Below, piece after piece: positions 30,386 through 41,819 of a DNA stretch of 64,000 bases. Position numbers and translations under genes: made by a program. Under the pieces are notes generated by a model, which was not told where the DNA came from, ran no database searches, and saw only the letters and a list, made by a program, of their open reading frames with translations. Within the stretch, counting starts at the first letter, position 1, and every line of letters begins with the position of its first letter. The DNA comes from Chamaecyparis obtusa (taxonomy: Eukaryota; Streptophyta; Pinopsida; Cupressales; Cupressaceae), in contig BSBK01006031.1 in the NCBI GenBank assembly GCA_027943335.1, positions 899,501 to 963,500 of the forward strand, written 5' to 3'.

Positions 30386-31299
30386 GTACATAGAAAATAT
30401 CGATGATCTACATGTTTTGAATTGAAAACAACAAAAGAAATTCAAAAACAAATCTATGTGTTTACGCAGATCTTAGTTTTTTTTTTCTTTAGTTTTTTGT
30501 TTTGTTTTTGTTTTGTCTATAGTGCATTTTTGCAAATCTTAGTATTAGCTAATGCTTCTCATACTAACTAGCTTTTTTCATTTGTCACATGAAAAAAACT
30601 ACCTTTTTTTAATTATTTCCCATTTTGTTAAAATTTAGGTTATTTAATATTTTCAACCTTTAATAATCTTGATTTTTATAAGAATAGCCTGTTTATTTCC
30701 TTATATTAACAAGAGCTCTAATGGAGCTTTAGTCCCTACCTTTTGTTCAAAATAGAGTTTAAAACATTGTGATTGAACAGGTGAAAGCAACAAGAAAACA
30801 CATACAACACACTCTGCATAATGTTTTTCTCCCAAAAAGCACATGATTTGGGAGGGACAAACCCAACTTTAGGTGCAAAATAGAAATCCTATATGGTTTT
30901 ACTATTAACCAATGTCCAAAATAGAGAGCTCAAATATACTGTTCCTACTTACTATCCTTCCTATTTACTATTCGTACAATGCATATGATAGCTCACATGC
31001 TGCCAAGGAGCTAAGTTGTATTTTATTATCAGTATCGAGCTAAATTAATAATTTGAAAATGTATATTTCCTATTTATTTATATGGGTCAATGTAGTAATT
31101 TAAAGGACTCTAGGTTCTTGTTTTATGAAGATAGATATGAATCCAGAATTAAATAAATTGGTGTTCTTTGAGTTTGTTTTGACTCCATTATTTAAGAATG
31201 GATTGCAAGTTTTTCAAATTGAACTTCCAAACTTCATGTATTATTTATCTTTTGAACTTGTTCTGAACTGAATTTATTGTAATCTTTCAATATTTTCAA

Positions 31300-31674
31300 T
31301 GACAGTGAAAATCCACACAAACTATATATGTAAATCAAATAAAGAGTTGACTTAAAATCTAATACAAATATCATATAAAATTAGTCCTCATGCAAATATG
31401 AACAATCAAGAGAAACTATCTCCTTTCTTTCACGTCTCTACTACAATGTAGTTTCCCAATTATGTAGTTGTTGTGAATAATCACATGACCACATAGTCAT
31501 CAAAGAAACATTTCCAATGTGATATAAATCAGAAAAAAAAGGAAGTAAGAGGAAACTTCAAGGAATTCATCCTACACTCAAGCTTGCATTCCAATCTTTG
31601 TCCTTCAAATTATAACTGTCAGACTGAATCCTTCAACTCTTGTCTTCAATTCATAAAATTTGATGCCAAGAACA
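31300..31674 (-). mobile_element. Candidate 3' LTR of an older minus-strand retroelement
   Basis: The plus strand starts TGACAGTGAAAATCCACACA and ends ATGCCAAGAACA, so TG...CA is respected. Immediately to the right is ACTCCCCCTTTGC, a polypurine tract on the minus strand. The first 60 bases resemble the sequence at 39450 next to a PBS-like site (shared CACAAACxACATATG...AAATAAA...AACTTAAAA). Beyond that the two candidates diverge, so the pairing is uncertain. Confidence 0.4.
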
Positions 31675-31688
31675 ACTCCCCCTTTGCA
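31675..31688 (-). other. Polypurine tract next to candidate LTR
   Basis: The minus strand reads GCAAAGGGGGAGT, directly followed by TGTTCTTGGCATCAA. This is the usual arrangement at the 3' end of the internal region of plant LTR retrotransposons. Confidence 0.5.
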
Positions 31689-32518
31689 ATGGATGTTGTC
31701 ATAATTCTGCACAAGTTCACCTCAACTTCCACCAATTAACAAGAATGTAAATTATTAATGAAAAATCAGAATTGGTCCAAATGAGAAGGCCACCATAAAA
31801 TAATAAATAGAATAAAAGACTATTCATAAATGGTATTAAGTCAACTCCTCTAACAACAAATCAAACTATTCAAATATAACAGCTCCATAACTCCACACAA
31901 ATCTCTAATAAGATATGCACTACCATTTGTCACTTGGATACCCACCTAAGAGATGCTCTTTATACATAGAAAATATAATATTTTAAAATATTTACTATCT
32001 ATTAACTACCACCAGCATTAGCCGAAGTGGAAGATTCCAAGAATATGCCAAGAATATATTCTCGACATGTATCAAAATCCTATGCTATATTAAACCTTTG
32101 GACTTGGCCAAATGATTTATCAAATATTTTAGGTCTTATTACATCGGTTTTATTTATAAAAACATTTAAAACTAAATTATTACAAAATTAAATAAAGAAT
32201 TTTTATGGTTGATGCACATGCTCTTGCATCATACATAGGGTATGAAAAATTTTCTGAATCACAAAATGGAGTTGAGTGGTAGTATCACCCTTTCAAGTTC
32301 CAAGGGACCCTTAGCAAATTCCATCACTAAAATTGGTACCTCTAATAACTCATTTCTCCTCTTCCAATATCTAACTGGAATAAGGATCCTTCTTTGACAA
32401 CTCTGTTTTGCACTCAACCTCTTGAATGTGGAATCAACTTCATCATAAATTGACCACCTCCTTTAAGTGTAACTCTCATCTCCTCCAATCTTGTGGGATT
32501 CAACCCACCATTATTTGA

Positions 32519-33418
32519 CTACCTTTTCCAAAATGCACCTAAATTAAACACTGCAACACCATACAAATCTTTCTTTGCATGTCGCACATCTTTAGCAAAA
32601 TCCTCTTGAACTAAATAACCCATAAGATGTGAATCATTATTATTTTCAAACCTAACAAAATATGATTCACTATTCTCTTTCATTGCAACCTCATCATAGT
32701 CCCATCTTTCTTTCAAATAATATTTAAAAAGATTAAATTTTACCTTAGTTCTGTGCATTGTTGCAACTTCAATCTTTTCTTCAACATGACATGTCAAAGT
32801 TTTTATGCCTTTCAAAGGACATATTTTTGTTGCAAACTAATCTTCCACATTCAAAACCACATTAGAACAATAATCTTGAAATTTATCATCCATGTTTTTA
32901 ATAAATAATCAATCTCTCTAACTAAGAAATCTTCATCTTCAATACTTTCAAATAAAGAATTGTTCGAAAACTCCTCATTGACCTCCACATCTCATTCCTC
33001 AATTTCATCCTTCTCAAAATGATTTATTTTTGTGACAAATTTATTGATTTCTCCATTCTTATCATCATCAAAGGAAACATTAAAATTTGATTTTACTTCA
33101 TTACCATTTTTTACAAATTCTACTCCACTTGCAATAAGTTTATTCCATTCTTCTTCAATATGAACTAGTAAATTGTCCTTCTCAACTTCATTTGTATCCT
33201 CTAAATAACTCATTTTTGCTGTTGCAATTTTTATAACCCCATTCTCTATGTCTTATAAAAGACATTCCTTAGCTTCAGGTTCATGAATTTCTTTGTATTC
33301 ATCATCTTCCTATTCTTTGGTGTCACGTGCATGACACTCCACCCATCTTCTTTCTTTCCCATATTCACAATATCATTAGAAGGATAAATAGAATTACCAT
33401 CACCTAATTTTTTGATGC

Positions 33419-33495
<77 letters not shown>

Positions 33496-33497
33496 AT
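32519..33497 (-). pseudogene. Broken open frames inside the older element, unidentified
   Basis: Reading leftward on the minus strand: a frame from 33497 begins in the GA/GT microsatellite and continues as KKLGDGNSIYPSND...VMHVTPKNRKMMN. After a stop comes MSYLEDTNEVEKDNLLVHIE (33213-32992), and after a gap MKGIKTLTCHVEEKIEVATM to GAFWKR (32815-32519). The products are acidic and Lys/Asn-rich. I recognise no retroviral-type motif. Their position between the putative polypurine tract and PBS of the older element suggests a non-standard internal protein or a captured gene, but a degenerate unrelated gene is equally possible. Confidence 0.35.
33421..33495. repeat. Compound (CT)25(CA)12 microsatellite
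   Basis: Pure CT from 33421 to 33470, then pure CA to 33495. Open frames reading poly-(Arg-Glu) or poly-(Cys-Val) here are artefacts. Confidence 0.98.
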
Positions 33498-33521
33498 TTT
33501 CCAGTCCCTCTTTGATTTTCT

Positions 33522-34698
33522 TGTTAGAAAGTAAAGTCCACCAAGATAACTGAGAGGGAAGGGAGGGGTGAATTAGTTATTAGATAACTATAAATTTTAT
33601 CAACTTCAACAACATTTAACCATGTAAGCAATATAATTACCAACCATAGAAAGATATTCATACACAATTACACAATAACATAAGATATGTTGACTAGGGA
33701 ACCTCTTAATCAAAGAGTAAACCCCGGTGGGAATGATGCCCACAAAAGATGCACTAATATGAATATTGATTGTGAAAGGATGGACTCTGTTAGGAGTCTT
33801 ATGAAATACATTCAGTACATATGAATCCCTATTAGGAGATTTTGAATCCCTATTAAAAGATTCTAACCTTGTTAGGAGTTATGAAAGACAGAAGGACCCA
33901 CTGCCCAAACAGCTTCAATGGCAAGATCACTGAACACATTTTCCAACTGACCTTAAGATTATTCAATAGAATAATATAAAATATCTTACCTCCTCACTAT
34001 TCCAAATTACACTCACTACTACACTAGATCTCAATTTCAGATCTCTGTACTTCGCATGTCTTCCTTCACAATTTTGCTTTCACAACTTCATTGGCTCTTT
34101 TCTTCACTTCATGCATACATTCACATTCAATCATATTTTTTTGACATTACAAAAAAGAAAAAAATTCCTTCCTTTATAGCACACTCAAATAATTACAAAT
34201 GAGTCAGCACACAATTACAAAATAAAAGTTTCCACACGCTACATCAAAATTACACGAAAACTGTCAGCTTCCAAATACAATAAATCTTCACTTGTGTGAC
34301 CTCAAATTTTGCGCTATCATCCATGTCACTATCAATGTGTCTTTAACATCCCTTTAACTATGCAAAACTAGATTCTATCCTGATTAGGAGATATCATCCG
34401 ATTTCCACAAACCGCTAATCAGGAACATTGCTTGAATATTGCTTCCACCAAAATACTCATAACTTCCATGAATAAATGAATTACTATCTGCACTCTTAAC
34501 CATAGACATATAACATATCAAATAGTATATCCTCAACATCGCATAGCTCCAATTGCAATATACCATGTGCGCTAATCAAAACATTGTCTGCTTCTCTGCA
34601 AGTCTCCAGAAGATCACTGTGTTGACATCAATGACAATCATAGTCATGAATGCAACAAAAAATACTATATATTGACTGACAAGCATTCATTCCTGACA
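33522..34698 (-). repeat. 3' LTR of the Copia element
   Basis: It starts TGTTAGAAAGTAAAGTCCAC and ends GCATTCATTCCTGACA on the plus strand, 1177 bp. It contains the GGAACCTCTTAATCAAAGAG and ACCCCGGTGGGAATGATGCC blocks shared with the other LTR. It has one copy of the 107-bp segment that is doubled in the 5' LTR. Confidence 0.93.
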
Positions 34699-34711
34699 AT
34701 ATCCCCCATTG
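34699..34711 (-). other. Polypurine tract of the Copia element
   Basis: The plus strand has ATATCCCCCATTG, so the minus strand has CAATGGGGGATAT immediately before the 3' LTR. This is the expected plus-strand primer site. Confidence 0.8.
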
Positions 34712-35180
34712 GAATTGATGGAAAAATAGATGAAAAAACATCCCATGTTCCAAAAATCCAATACTGCGACACTGCTACTCTGTCAAACATTTTGAATCCT
34801 CTTCATCAATCAAATCTTGCTTCATTTTCCTATTCAGTTCTCTCCAACAAATGGTACAAATGATTTTTTTCATGTACACTTCTCCCCCATTGACATCAAT
34901 GATAGAAATTTCATCACTATGTCAACAACAACTCAATCTCAAAAGACACTATTCAAAAAATACATTCAAAAGAGTCCTCATGACTCAGCTTAGATACACA
35001 TACTCCCCCATAGAGGAAGTACCAACATCCAGTCCAGAAAAAGGTTTAAGCTCATATACCACTAGACGGATGCAACCAAATGCATCACTACTCAAAAGTA
35101 GGCTGGGGCATAACCCCAAGTATACCTCTCAGATACTCAAATGTATCCTTAGGCAAAGGCTTTTTAAATATGTCTGCTAT

Positions 35181-35729
35181 CTATTCTTTTTTTCTTATGT
35201 ACTCCAGTCTAAATTCTTTCTCAACAACTTTCTCTCTTACAACATGATACTTGATCTCTATATGCTTTGTCTTAGAATGTAATACATGATTCTTAGACAT
35301 ACTAACTATGCTGGTGTTGTCACAATGTATGACAACAGGCTCAACAAAATTAATTCCAATATCCTTCAACATTTGCTTCATCCTAATTATCTAGTTACAA
35401 TTGTTTTCTTCTGCTACATACTCTACCTCTGTTGTGCTCTGTGAAATACAATTATGCTTCTTACTTAGCCAAGAAACCAATCTTCCTCCAAGAAAAAGGT
35501 CTCCACTATTGGTGCTTTTATTATCATCAATACTGCCTCCCCAATCAGCATCTATATATGCACATAGGGTAAAATCATCAGATTTTTCATACCACAATCC
35601 ATAGTCCATTGTGCCTCTTAAATATCTCAGTATCCTCTTTACTGTTGCATAATGTGATTCTCTAGGTTCAGCTTGAAATCTTGCTCCCATTCCAACTAAA
35701 TGTGCTATATCTAGTCTTGTGTGTGTCAA
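35181..35729 (-). pseudogene. Copia pol: end of reverse transcriptase and RNase H
   Basis: From 35729 leftward: MTHTRLDIAHLVGMGARFQ, HYATVKRILRYLRGTMDYGL, YIDADWGGSIDDNKSTNSGD (the usual RNase H start, DADWAG..D..KST), LVSWLSKKHNCISQSTTEVEY. After a stop around 35382-35390 comes MLKDIGINFVEPVVIHCDNT, then SKTKHIEIKYHVVREKV. These are the conserved RNase H motifs of Copia (CDN, H.RTKHI). The enzyme removes RNA template from the hybrid. The stop lies where the family reads A.C.A..W. Confidence 0.93.
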
Positions 35730-35732
35730 GTA

Positions 35733-36173
35733 CTACAATCCTCCAATCACGGATCTGTATTTCTTCTGCTCAACTGTCGGTGTTTCATCTTTGCTAGATA
35801 GTTTGTGTCCTGTAACCATAGGTGTTCCAACTGGTTTATAGTTCTCCATTCCAAATCTTTTCAGAAAATCATTCAAGTACTTTTTCTGACTTACAAAGGT
35901 ACCATCATTGTTCTGTGTTATCTGTAATCTCAAAAAGTATTTCATCTCACCAATCATACTCATTTCAAATTCAATCTTCATTTCATCAGTAAATTTGTCA
36001 CTAGCTTCATCTTCTCCTCCAAAAATAATGTCATCAACAAAAATAACTATAACCAACAAACCATTTTCAATTTCTTTAAGAAATGCAATCCACATCATTC
36101 TTGTAAAATCATCAACAAGAATCATAAAATACCTTTCTCCATAGAATCCTCTAGTCTTGGTAGGACCGCTCAA
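35733..36173 (-). pseudogene. Copia pol: integrase start fused by deletion to reverse transcriptase
   Basis: The 146-residue frame begins with the integrase core entry (MSGPTKTRGFYGERYFMILV, DDFTRMMWIAFLKE) and, within a few residues, passes into VIVIFVDDIIFGGEDEAS, the reverse-transcriptase catalytic box. It continues with MKYFLRLQITQNNDGTFVSQ, KYLNDFLKRFGM and PVGTPM. Everything normally between is missing: the rest of the integrase DD35E core, its C-terminal domain and the fingers and first palm part of reverse transcriptase. The junction is in frame, near 36055-36075. The fused product cannot integrate or reverse-transcribe, so the element would need proteins from a relative. Confidence 0.93.
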
Positions 36174-36239
36174 GTCTGTATGAACAATCTCGAACTTCTC
36201 TGTAGATGTGAACTTCTTACTAGGAAATGAACTTCTCTT

Positions 36240-36719
36240 CTATTTAGCCATCACACATTCTTTGCAAATCATGTTAGTAGGCTTCATAATTTTAGGCAAA
36301 TCCCTTACTACAAGTGTAGTACTCACTTTCACAATGTTATCAAAGTTTATATGACAAAACCTTCTATGCCATAACCAACTTTCATCATTCTTAGTAATCA
36401 AACATGTCATCTCAGTATGATTTAACTGAAATACATTACCTCTGGTTCTAGATCTAGTTACAATCAGATTTCCATCTTTATCCTTTATCTTACAAGTTTT
36501 CTCAGTAAACCAAACTTGATATCCCTTATCAACTAACTGTCCAACACTCAAAATATTATGTTTCAATCCATTCACAAAGTAAACATTATCAATATTAGTC
36601 TTTCCATCAAAAGTAATAGATCCTATACCTTTAATCAAACAAGGTGCATTGTTTCCAACTCTAAAAACTCCTCCATCATAATTGTTAAACTTAATGAACT
36701 TTTTCATATCTCCAGTCAT
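36240..36719 (-). pseudogene. Copia pol: protease end and GAG-pre-integrase zinc-binding region
   Basis: Frame of 159 residues: MTGDMKKFIKFNNYDGGVFR and IKGIGSITFDG (after-protease segment), VNGLKHNILSVGQLVDKGYQ, TCLITKNDESWLWHRRFCHI (H of the HHCC zinc site), then KECVMAK (the C..C half). The order is normal for Copia. It ends in TAG just before the point where KQKRSSF normally follows. The protease catalytic DSG is expected to the right (about 36720-36770), where a stop interrupts the frame. Confidence 0.88.
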
Positions 36720-36767
36720 ATGATGTGAACAACCACTATCTATAATCCAATCAGATTTCTTTTCAAC

Positions 36768-37829
36768 TTAGGAAACTAAGGCCTTTTCTTCCTTAACATC
36801 AGTTTCATGATTCTCTTCTTTAATTGCTACAAATCCTATGTCATCACTTTCACTCAAAGTTCTTTCTATACTAGCTTCAAGATCTTCATCATTAGCATAA
36901 TAAAATTCCTTAGATCTTCTAGGCTTGAAATTATTTCTATACTTTTTAACTCTCTTAGGACATTTAGATGCAAAATGACCATATTCTTGACAAGTCCAAC
37001 ATTTAAAAAATTTCTTACCCTCTGGTTCTCTTTTCAGAAGCAAGGCAATACCTTCTTCAATATTTTTGTCTTCTTCATTTCCAGATTTTCTGCTGCTAGC
37101 ATAATCTCCACTCACGCTAATGCTTCTTGACAAAGTAGGGTGAAAACTAAGAGAACTTAATGTTGTCTCCATTCTAGGTAAGTCTACTAATAACCTCAAG
37201 TTCATTTCTGCTGCTTCCAATCTTCCATGAAGAGTCTCTCTTGTAAAGTTCAAAGTACAAGGTATAACTTGTTCAATCATTTGTGTTGTCTACTTAAACA
37301 CAAGAGTCAATGTCCTTAGAATTTTCCATATCACTTCATTCTTTGTCTTTGTTCCTCCACAAGATTTTATCCCTACAACAATTTCTGACATTCTACCAAT
37401 ATAACTTCTAATAGATTCATCTTCCATCATTCTTATATCTTCAAATGCACATATCCAATTATGTAATCTAGCTTTCTTAGCATGTTCATCACCTTCAAAA
37501 GTAGAGTGTAAAGCTTTCAAAATTTCATGAGATTTTGTTAAACATTTTACCTGATTATACTCATTCTCCAAAAGTACTGTCAAAAGTGCTTGTCTTGCAA
37601 GTATGTTACACATGAATAGATCTAACTCATCTTTGGAACCTGTTTCAAGATTATCTTCTTCAATTATAGTCTTGTTATTCTTTGTAATCAACCAATAACC
37701 TGGTCCTAAACATAGTAGATGTGTCTTCATATTTTCCTTCCAGCTGTCAAAATTTACTCCATCAAACTTAGGGCTTTCTTTCCTAAAATTCACCATGGAT
37801 CTCCTTAAGCTATTAAACTTTTCTTTCAA
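36768..37829 (-). pseudogene. Copia gag with CCHC zinc knuckle
   Basis: From 37829: an early segment KESPKFDGVNFDSWKENMKT, LLCLGPGYWLI, then KALHSTFEGDEHAKKARLHN and IRSYIGRMSEIVVGIK, all typical of the UBN2-type Copia gag. A stop near 37281-37289 breaks the frame. It resumes at 37280 with TLSRSISVSG..., and near 36990 has CWTCQEYGHFASKCPKR, a C-X2-C-X4-H-X4-C RNA-binding knuckle. The product would build particles and bind element RNA. Gag is the best-preserved part, as often in non-autonomous elements. Confidence 0.92.
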
Positions 37830-37838
37830 GGACCTGTT

Positions 37839-37850
37839 GCTCTGATACCA
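37839..37850 (-). other. Primer-binding site (initiator tRNA-Met) of the Copia element
   Basis: The plus strand reads GCTCTGATACCA, so the minus strand is TGGTATCAGAGC, two bases inside the 5' LTR edge at 37853. It is identical to the site at 353-364. Confidence 0.95.
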
Positions 37851-37852
37851 AT

Positions 37853-39130
37853 TGTTAGAAAGTAAAGTCCACCAAGATAACTAAGAGTGGGGGAGGTGAA
37901 TTATTTATCAGAAAATTATAACTTTTATCAACTTCAACAACATTTAACCCTTTAAGCAATATAATTAACAAACATAAAAAGATATTCATACACAATTACA
38001 CAATAACACAAGATATGTTGACTAGGGAACCTCTTTATCAAAGAGTAAACCCCGGTGGGAATGATGCCCGCAAAAGATGCACTAATATGAATATTCCTTG
38101 TGAAAGGATGGACTCTTTTAGAAGTCTTATGAAATACATTCAGTACATATGAATCCTTGTTAGGAGATCTTGAATCCCTGTTAAAAGATGCTAACCCTGT
38201 TAGTAGTTATGGAAGACAAAAGGACCCACTGCCCAAAAAAATACATTCAGTACATATGAATCCTTGTTAGGAGATCTTGAATCCCTGTTAAAAGATGCTA
38301 ACCCTGTTAGTAGTTATGGAAGACAAAAGGACCCACTGCCCAAAAAAATTCAATGGAAAGATCACTGAACACACTATCCAACTAACCTTAAGATTATTCA
38401 AAAAAATAATATCAAATATTTTACCTCCTCACTATGTCAAATGACACTCACTGCTACACCAGATCTCAATTTCAGATCTCTGTACTTCACATGTCTTCCT
38501 TCAAAATATCGCTTTCACAACTTCATTGGTTCTTTTCTTCACTTCATGCATACATTCGCATTCAATCATATTTATTTTACATTAAAAAAAGGAAAAAAAT
38601 TCCTTCCTTTATACCAAACTCAAATAATTACAAATGAATCGGCACACAATTACAAAATAAAAGTTTCCACACGCTACATCAAAATTACACGAAAACTGTC
38701 AGCTTCCAAATACAATAAATCTTCACTCATGAAACCTCAAAGTTTTCACTATCATCCAAATCACTATCAATGTTTCTCTAACATCCCTTTAACTGCAAAA
38801 AACCAGATTCCATCCCGATTAGGAGATATCATCTGATTTCCACAAATCGCTACTCAGGAACACTGCCTGAATACTGCTTCCACCAAAATGCTCATAACTT
38901 CCATGAATAAATGAATTATTTTTTTCACTCTTAACCATAGACATATAACATATCAAATAGTATATCTTCAACATCCCATTGCTCCAACTACAATATCCCA
39001 TGTGCGCTAATCAAAACACTGTCTGCTTCTCTACAAGTCTCCAGAAGATCACTATGTTGACATCAATGACAATCATAGTCATGAATGCAACAACTGCTAT
39101 AGAATGACTACCAAGCATTCATTCCTAATG
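37853..39130 (-). repeat. 5' LTR of the Copia element
   Basis: It starts TGTTAGAAAGTAAAGTCCAC like its partner and ends GCATTCATTCCTAATG, 1278 bp. It is 101 bp longer than the other LTR because of an internal tandem duplication at 38134-38347. TTTCT follows at 39131-39135. Confidence 0.92.
38134..38347. repeat. 107-bp tandem duplication inside the 5' LTR
   Basis: ATACATTCAGTACATATGAA starts at 38134 and again at 38241. Both copies run to GGACCCACTGCCCAAAAAAA and look identical. The 3' LTR has a single copy, so the duplication arose after insertion. Confidence 0.95.
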
Positions 39131-39436
39131 TTTCTCAAATCTAGGAACTTGAATAATCCATCCAATCAAATTTTTTTTTTCCTCTTTCTCTTTTCCATAC
39201 TCAAGGCCTCACAAAGCCTCAACAAAAATCCCCTTATAACACTTTTAGGTTCTATTGCAAATTGCCTCACATTCGGTGATCTATTTAAAAACTTAGGAAC
39301 CTCTTATTAACAAATCCTTTAAGTAGATCCTCTTGCAAGTTACACATACATATGAAACAAACACTCAAACTCTCCACCCTAAGGTCTTGGTGCAAACTAT
39401 CTTATGTCTGGTGCTCTACCTACACAATCAACACTA

Positions 39437-39448
39437 GCTCTAGTACCA
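39437..39448 (-). other. PBS-like site of the older element
   Basis: The plus strand has GCTCTAGTACCA. Its complement TGGTACTAGAGC differs from the tRNA-Met PBS only by swapping two neighbouring bases. It is followed, one base after, by TGATGCAGGGTAAAAATATA, a possible LTR edge at 39450. Its position just beyond the inserted Copia element suggests it belongs to the element whose 3' end is near 31.67 kb. Confidence 0.5.
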
Positions 39449-39865
39449 TTGATGCAGGGTAAAAATATACACAAACCACATATGAAAATGAAATAAATAT
39501 TTAACTTAAAACTTGAAACAAATCATCCATCAATAAGCATATTATACACTATATCTCATAATGTTCCCATCTTCTTTGTGTTGTCCTATCAGAAAAATCA
39601 CATTGTAAAATGTTGGAGTAAATATTTCACTTCACCTAGGATAGAGTTTATCCTGATTGTGAGTAGTTGCAGCTAGTTATTATGTTTACTTACAATATTA
39701 GGAATATTTAATTATTCTCAACTAGGTGGCCAATAATGATGTGTTTACATTGACTTGATGTACACAAGCACCACCATTGCCTTGTCAATCCTTGACTAAT
39801 GGCAATGATTTGCCACCTATAATTAGTCAAGGGAAGCTTTGTCTCAATTAAGCTGAGTTAACTAA

Positions 39866-40146
39866 CCTCCTAATTGGAAGATATTAGGATTTAAATCTTA
39901 CCTCCTAGCCATGTCATCTCCTTGAACATGGATCTTAGAGTTCTATATATTTTTAATTTAAACACCCAATTGGAAGCAATTAAGAGTTAAGCTCTTACCT
40001 CTTACCTCTTCACCATCTCATCTCCTTGATTCATGGATCTAATAGCTCTATATATTTGAACTTTAACCACCTCCTAATTTGGTGTGATGGGACTTAAACT
40101 CTAATCTCTTAGCCATTTCACTACTTGATTCATGGATCTGACTTAT
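39866..40146. repeat. Tandem repeat, about 100-bp unit, three diverged copies
   Basis: The units begin near 39866, 39964 and 40070. Each runs CCTCCTAATTGGA, TTAA(A/G)CTCTTACCTC, ATCTCCTTGATTCATGGATC and TATATATTT. Copies are clearly related but diverged. Confidence 0.75.
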
Positions 40147-41819
40147 AGTTTATTGTATTTGTAACTACGCTCCATTATATTGAATATAGAATAGAATTAT
40201 TCGTTGATCTAGTTTTGTGGCTATTCCATTTATCACAAAATGAAAATTTTACATAAAGACTACCAACCCCAGCATTCTTGCAGATTCTAAAGCCCATATT
40301 TTAAAACCTGTAATACATTGAAGACACTGGAGTCACTTTACCGCTACATTTGAACACCGATTTTTATTGTCTTTTACAAATATTTTATATATTCTGTTGA
40401 TCTTTAGCCTCCATAGAAGACATTGAATCAACACTACTTCAAGTTTTGCATCCCCGGCTAAAAGGTCAATCATCTAAAAACAAATTTTGACTATAATGTA
40501 CATTGAATTTGTTGTAGTTTGCACATGTTCTACATCAAAAAATGCAATTCCACATCCTCCACAAGCACCAGATAGGCATAACACCTGGGAGCTTCATGGC
40601 CCTGACATAAAGGATTGTCCTCTCAAGACACACTATTTAACCTCTTCACCTCTTTTGGACTAATACAACATCATCATCTTTCAAAGTAATAACTTAAGAC
40701 CATGTAAAAAATCTGGGCTGCTACAAGTACATACTATAGTCTAAACAACCGGAACCTACAGGAAACAAGAAGACAAAATGGGAAAAATATTAGAAACAAA
40801 ACTATACAGATTGATCAGTAACTTCCAAAAAGCATTATAGTTGTACAGCGTACACAAACAACATTCTGCTATTGATAAATTTTAGCAAGAGAGTTAGCTA
40901 GGCATGCACATTTTGTCTCTTATTGATATTTAAATACGTCCACCCCAACAACGAAGGATAGAGCATCCCGAGGTCATCAAATGCATCTTCATTTGATATA
41001 GGTCTCTTAAGATCAATATTATTGTAATTTCTAAGAATGAAAGAATACCTTGTAGCAAAATGTGGTCCTTCATTATCCCAAGTTAGGTGGAGTGGACAAA
41101 TACACAAATTATGCACAATAAGATAACTACAGTTGTTATAATAACCTGAAACCTACTTAGGACTAGGCTATATGTCACAACTACCCAATGATTCTCAATT
41201 TTTAACCACTATCTATTTAATAATTTTTGTGGATAACTATCTCAAGGAACACCAGTTATTGATTGTGTATATATTTTATATGGTGACATTTGAAAAGATA
41301 TTAAGAGTCTAACTATGATGCCTAAAATTTGCACATTCAATTGTTATTGCAAACACTTTGTTGAGACTAGTTAATTGGAATACATAGATTTAGATTGAGG
41401 CATTGAGTTTCCATCACAAGAATTCAAAATCACATACTGAATTTAGATACATGAAGAAAATAGCATTGTACAAGCTTTAAAAGAAAGGTTAAAGTTTAGA
41501 ACCACAATCAAATCAATACAGTGAGTGTTAACCAATTTGCATTTAAATATTCAACAACATGATTTTCCATTTTATGTGGTTGTTGCAAGGGATCAACTCC
41601 ATTAGCATCTTGTGAAGTGACACATCTTTATGTAAACTATCAAGATTTTTGTAGATTTAAGATTTCCATAGAAAAAAAATTAGATTTATCATTTTTATCC
41701 ATTGTTTTTATGTAAGCATTGAAAACTCTTATGAATTTTTCATCTATATCCACATATTGTAATGATCAAATGTTATTTTTGGTGCTTCTAGAACAAGGCC
41801 TCTAAATTAGGTAATGCTA
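40147..41819. other. Unassigned spacer
   Basis: I recognise no gene, RNA or element. The longest open frame, on the minus strand at 40898-41116, has no familiar motif. Confidence 0.45.

Larger units (their letters stand above)
33522..39130 (-). mobile_element. Copia LTR retrotransposon, internally deleted (non-autonomous)
   Basis: The two LTRs flank a 3.15-kb internal region. In element orientation the order is 5' LTR (39130-37853), PBS, gag, protease/pre-integrase, truncated integrase joined to truncated reverse transcriptase, RNase H, polypurine tract, 3' LTR (34698-33522). TTTCT precedes the left LTR and follows the right one, a probable 5-bp target-site duplication. The outermost four bases of the right LTR (AATG) differ from those of the left (GACA). 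Copia internal regions are usually above 4 kb, and here the catalytic integrase core and the front half of reverse transcriptase are gone. The LTRs differ visibly, so the insertion is not recent. Confidence 0.93.

Noticed and set aside
33246..33497. Poly-(Cys-Val)(Arg-Glu) start of a minus-strand frame
   Set aside because: It is the CT/CA microsatellite; only the part beyond it may be coding.
35401..36144. Plus-strand frames across the Copia pol region
   Set aside because: Antisense to well-identified RNase H and reverse-transcriptase segments.
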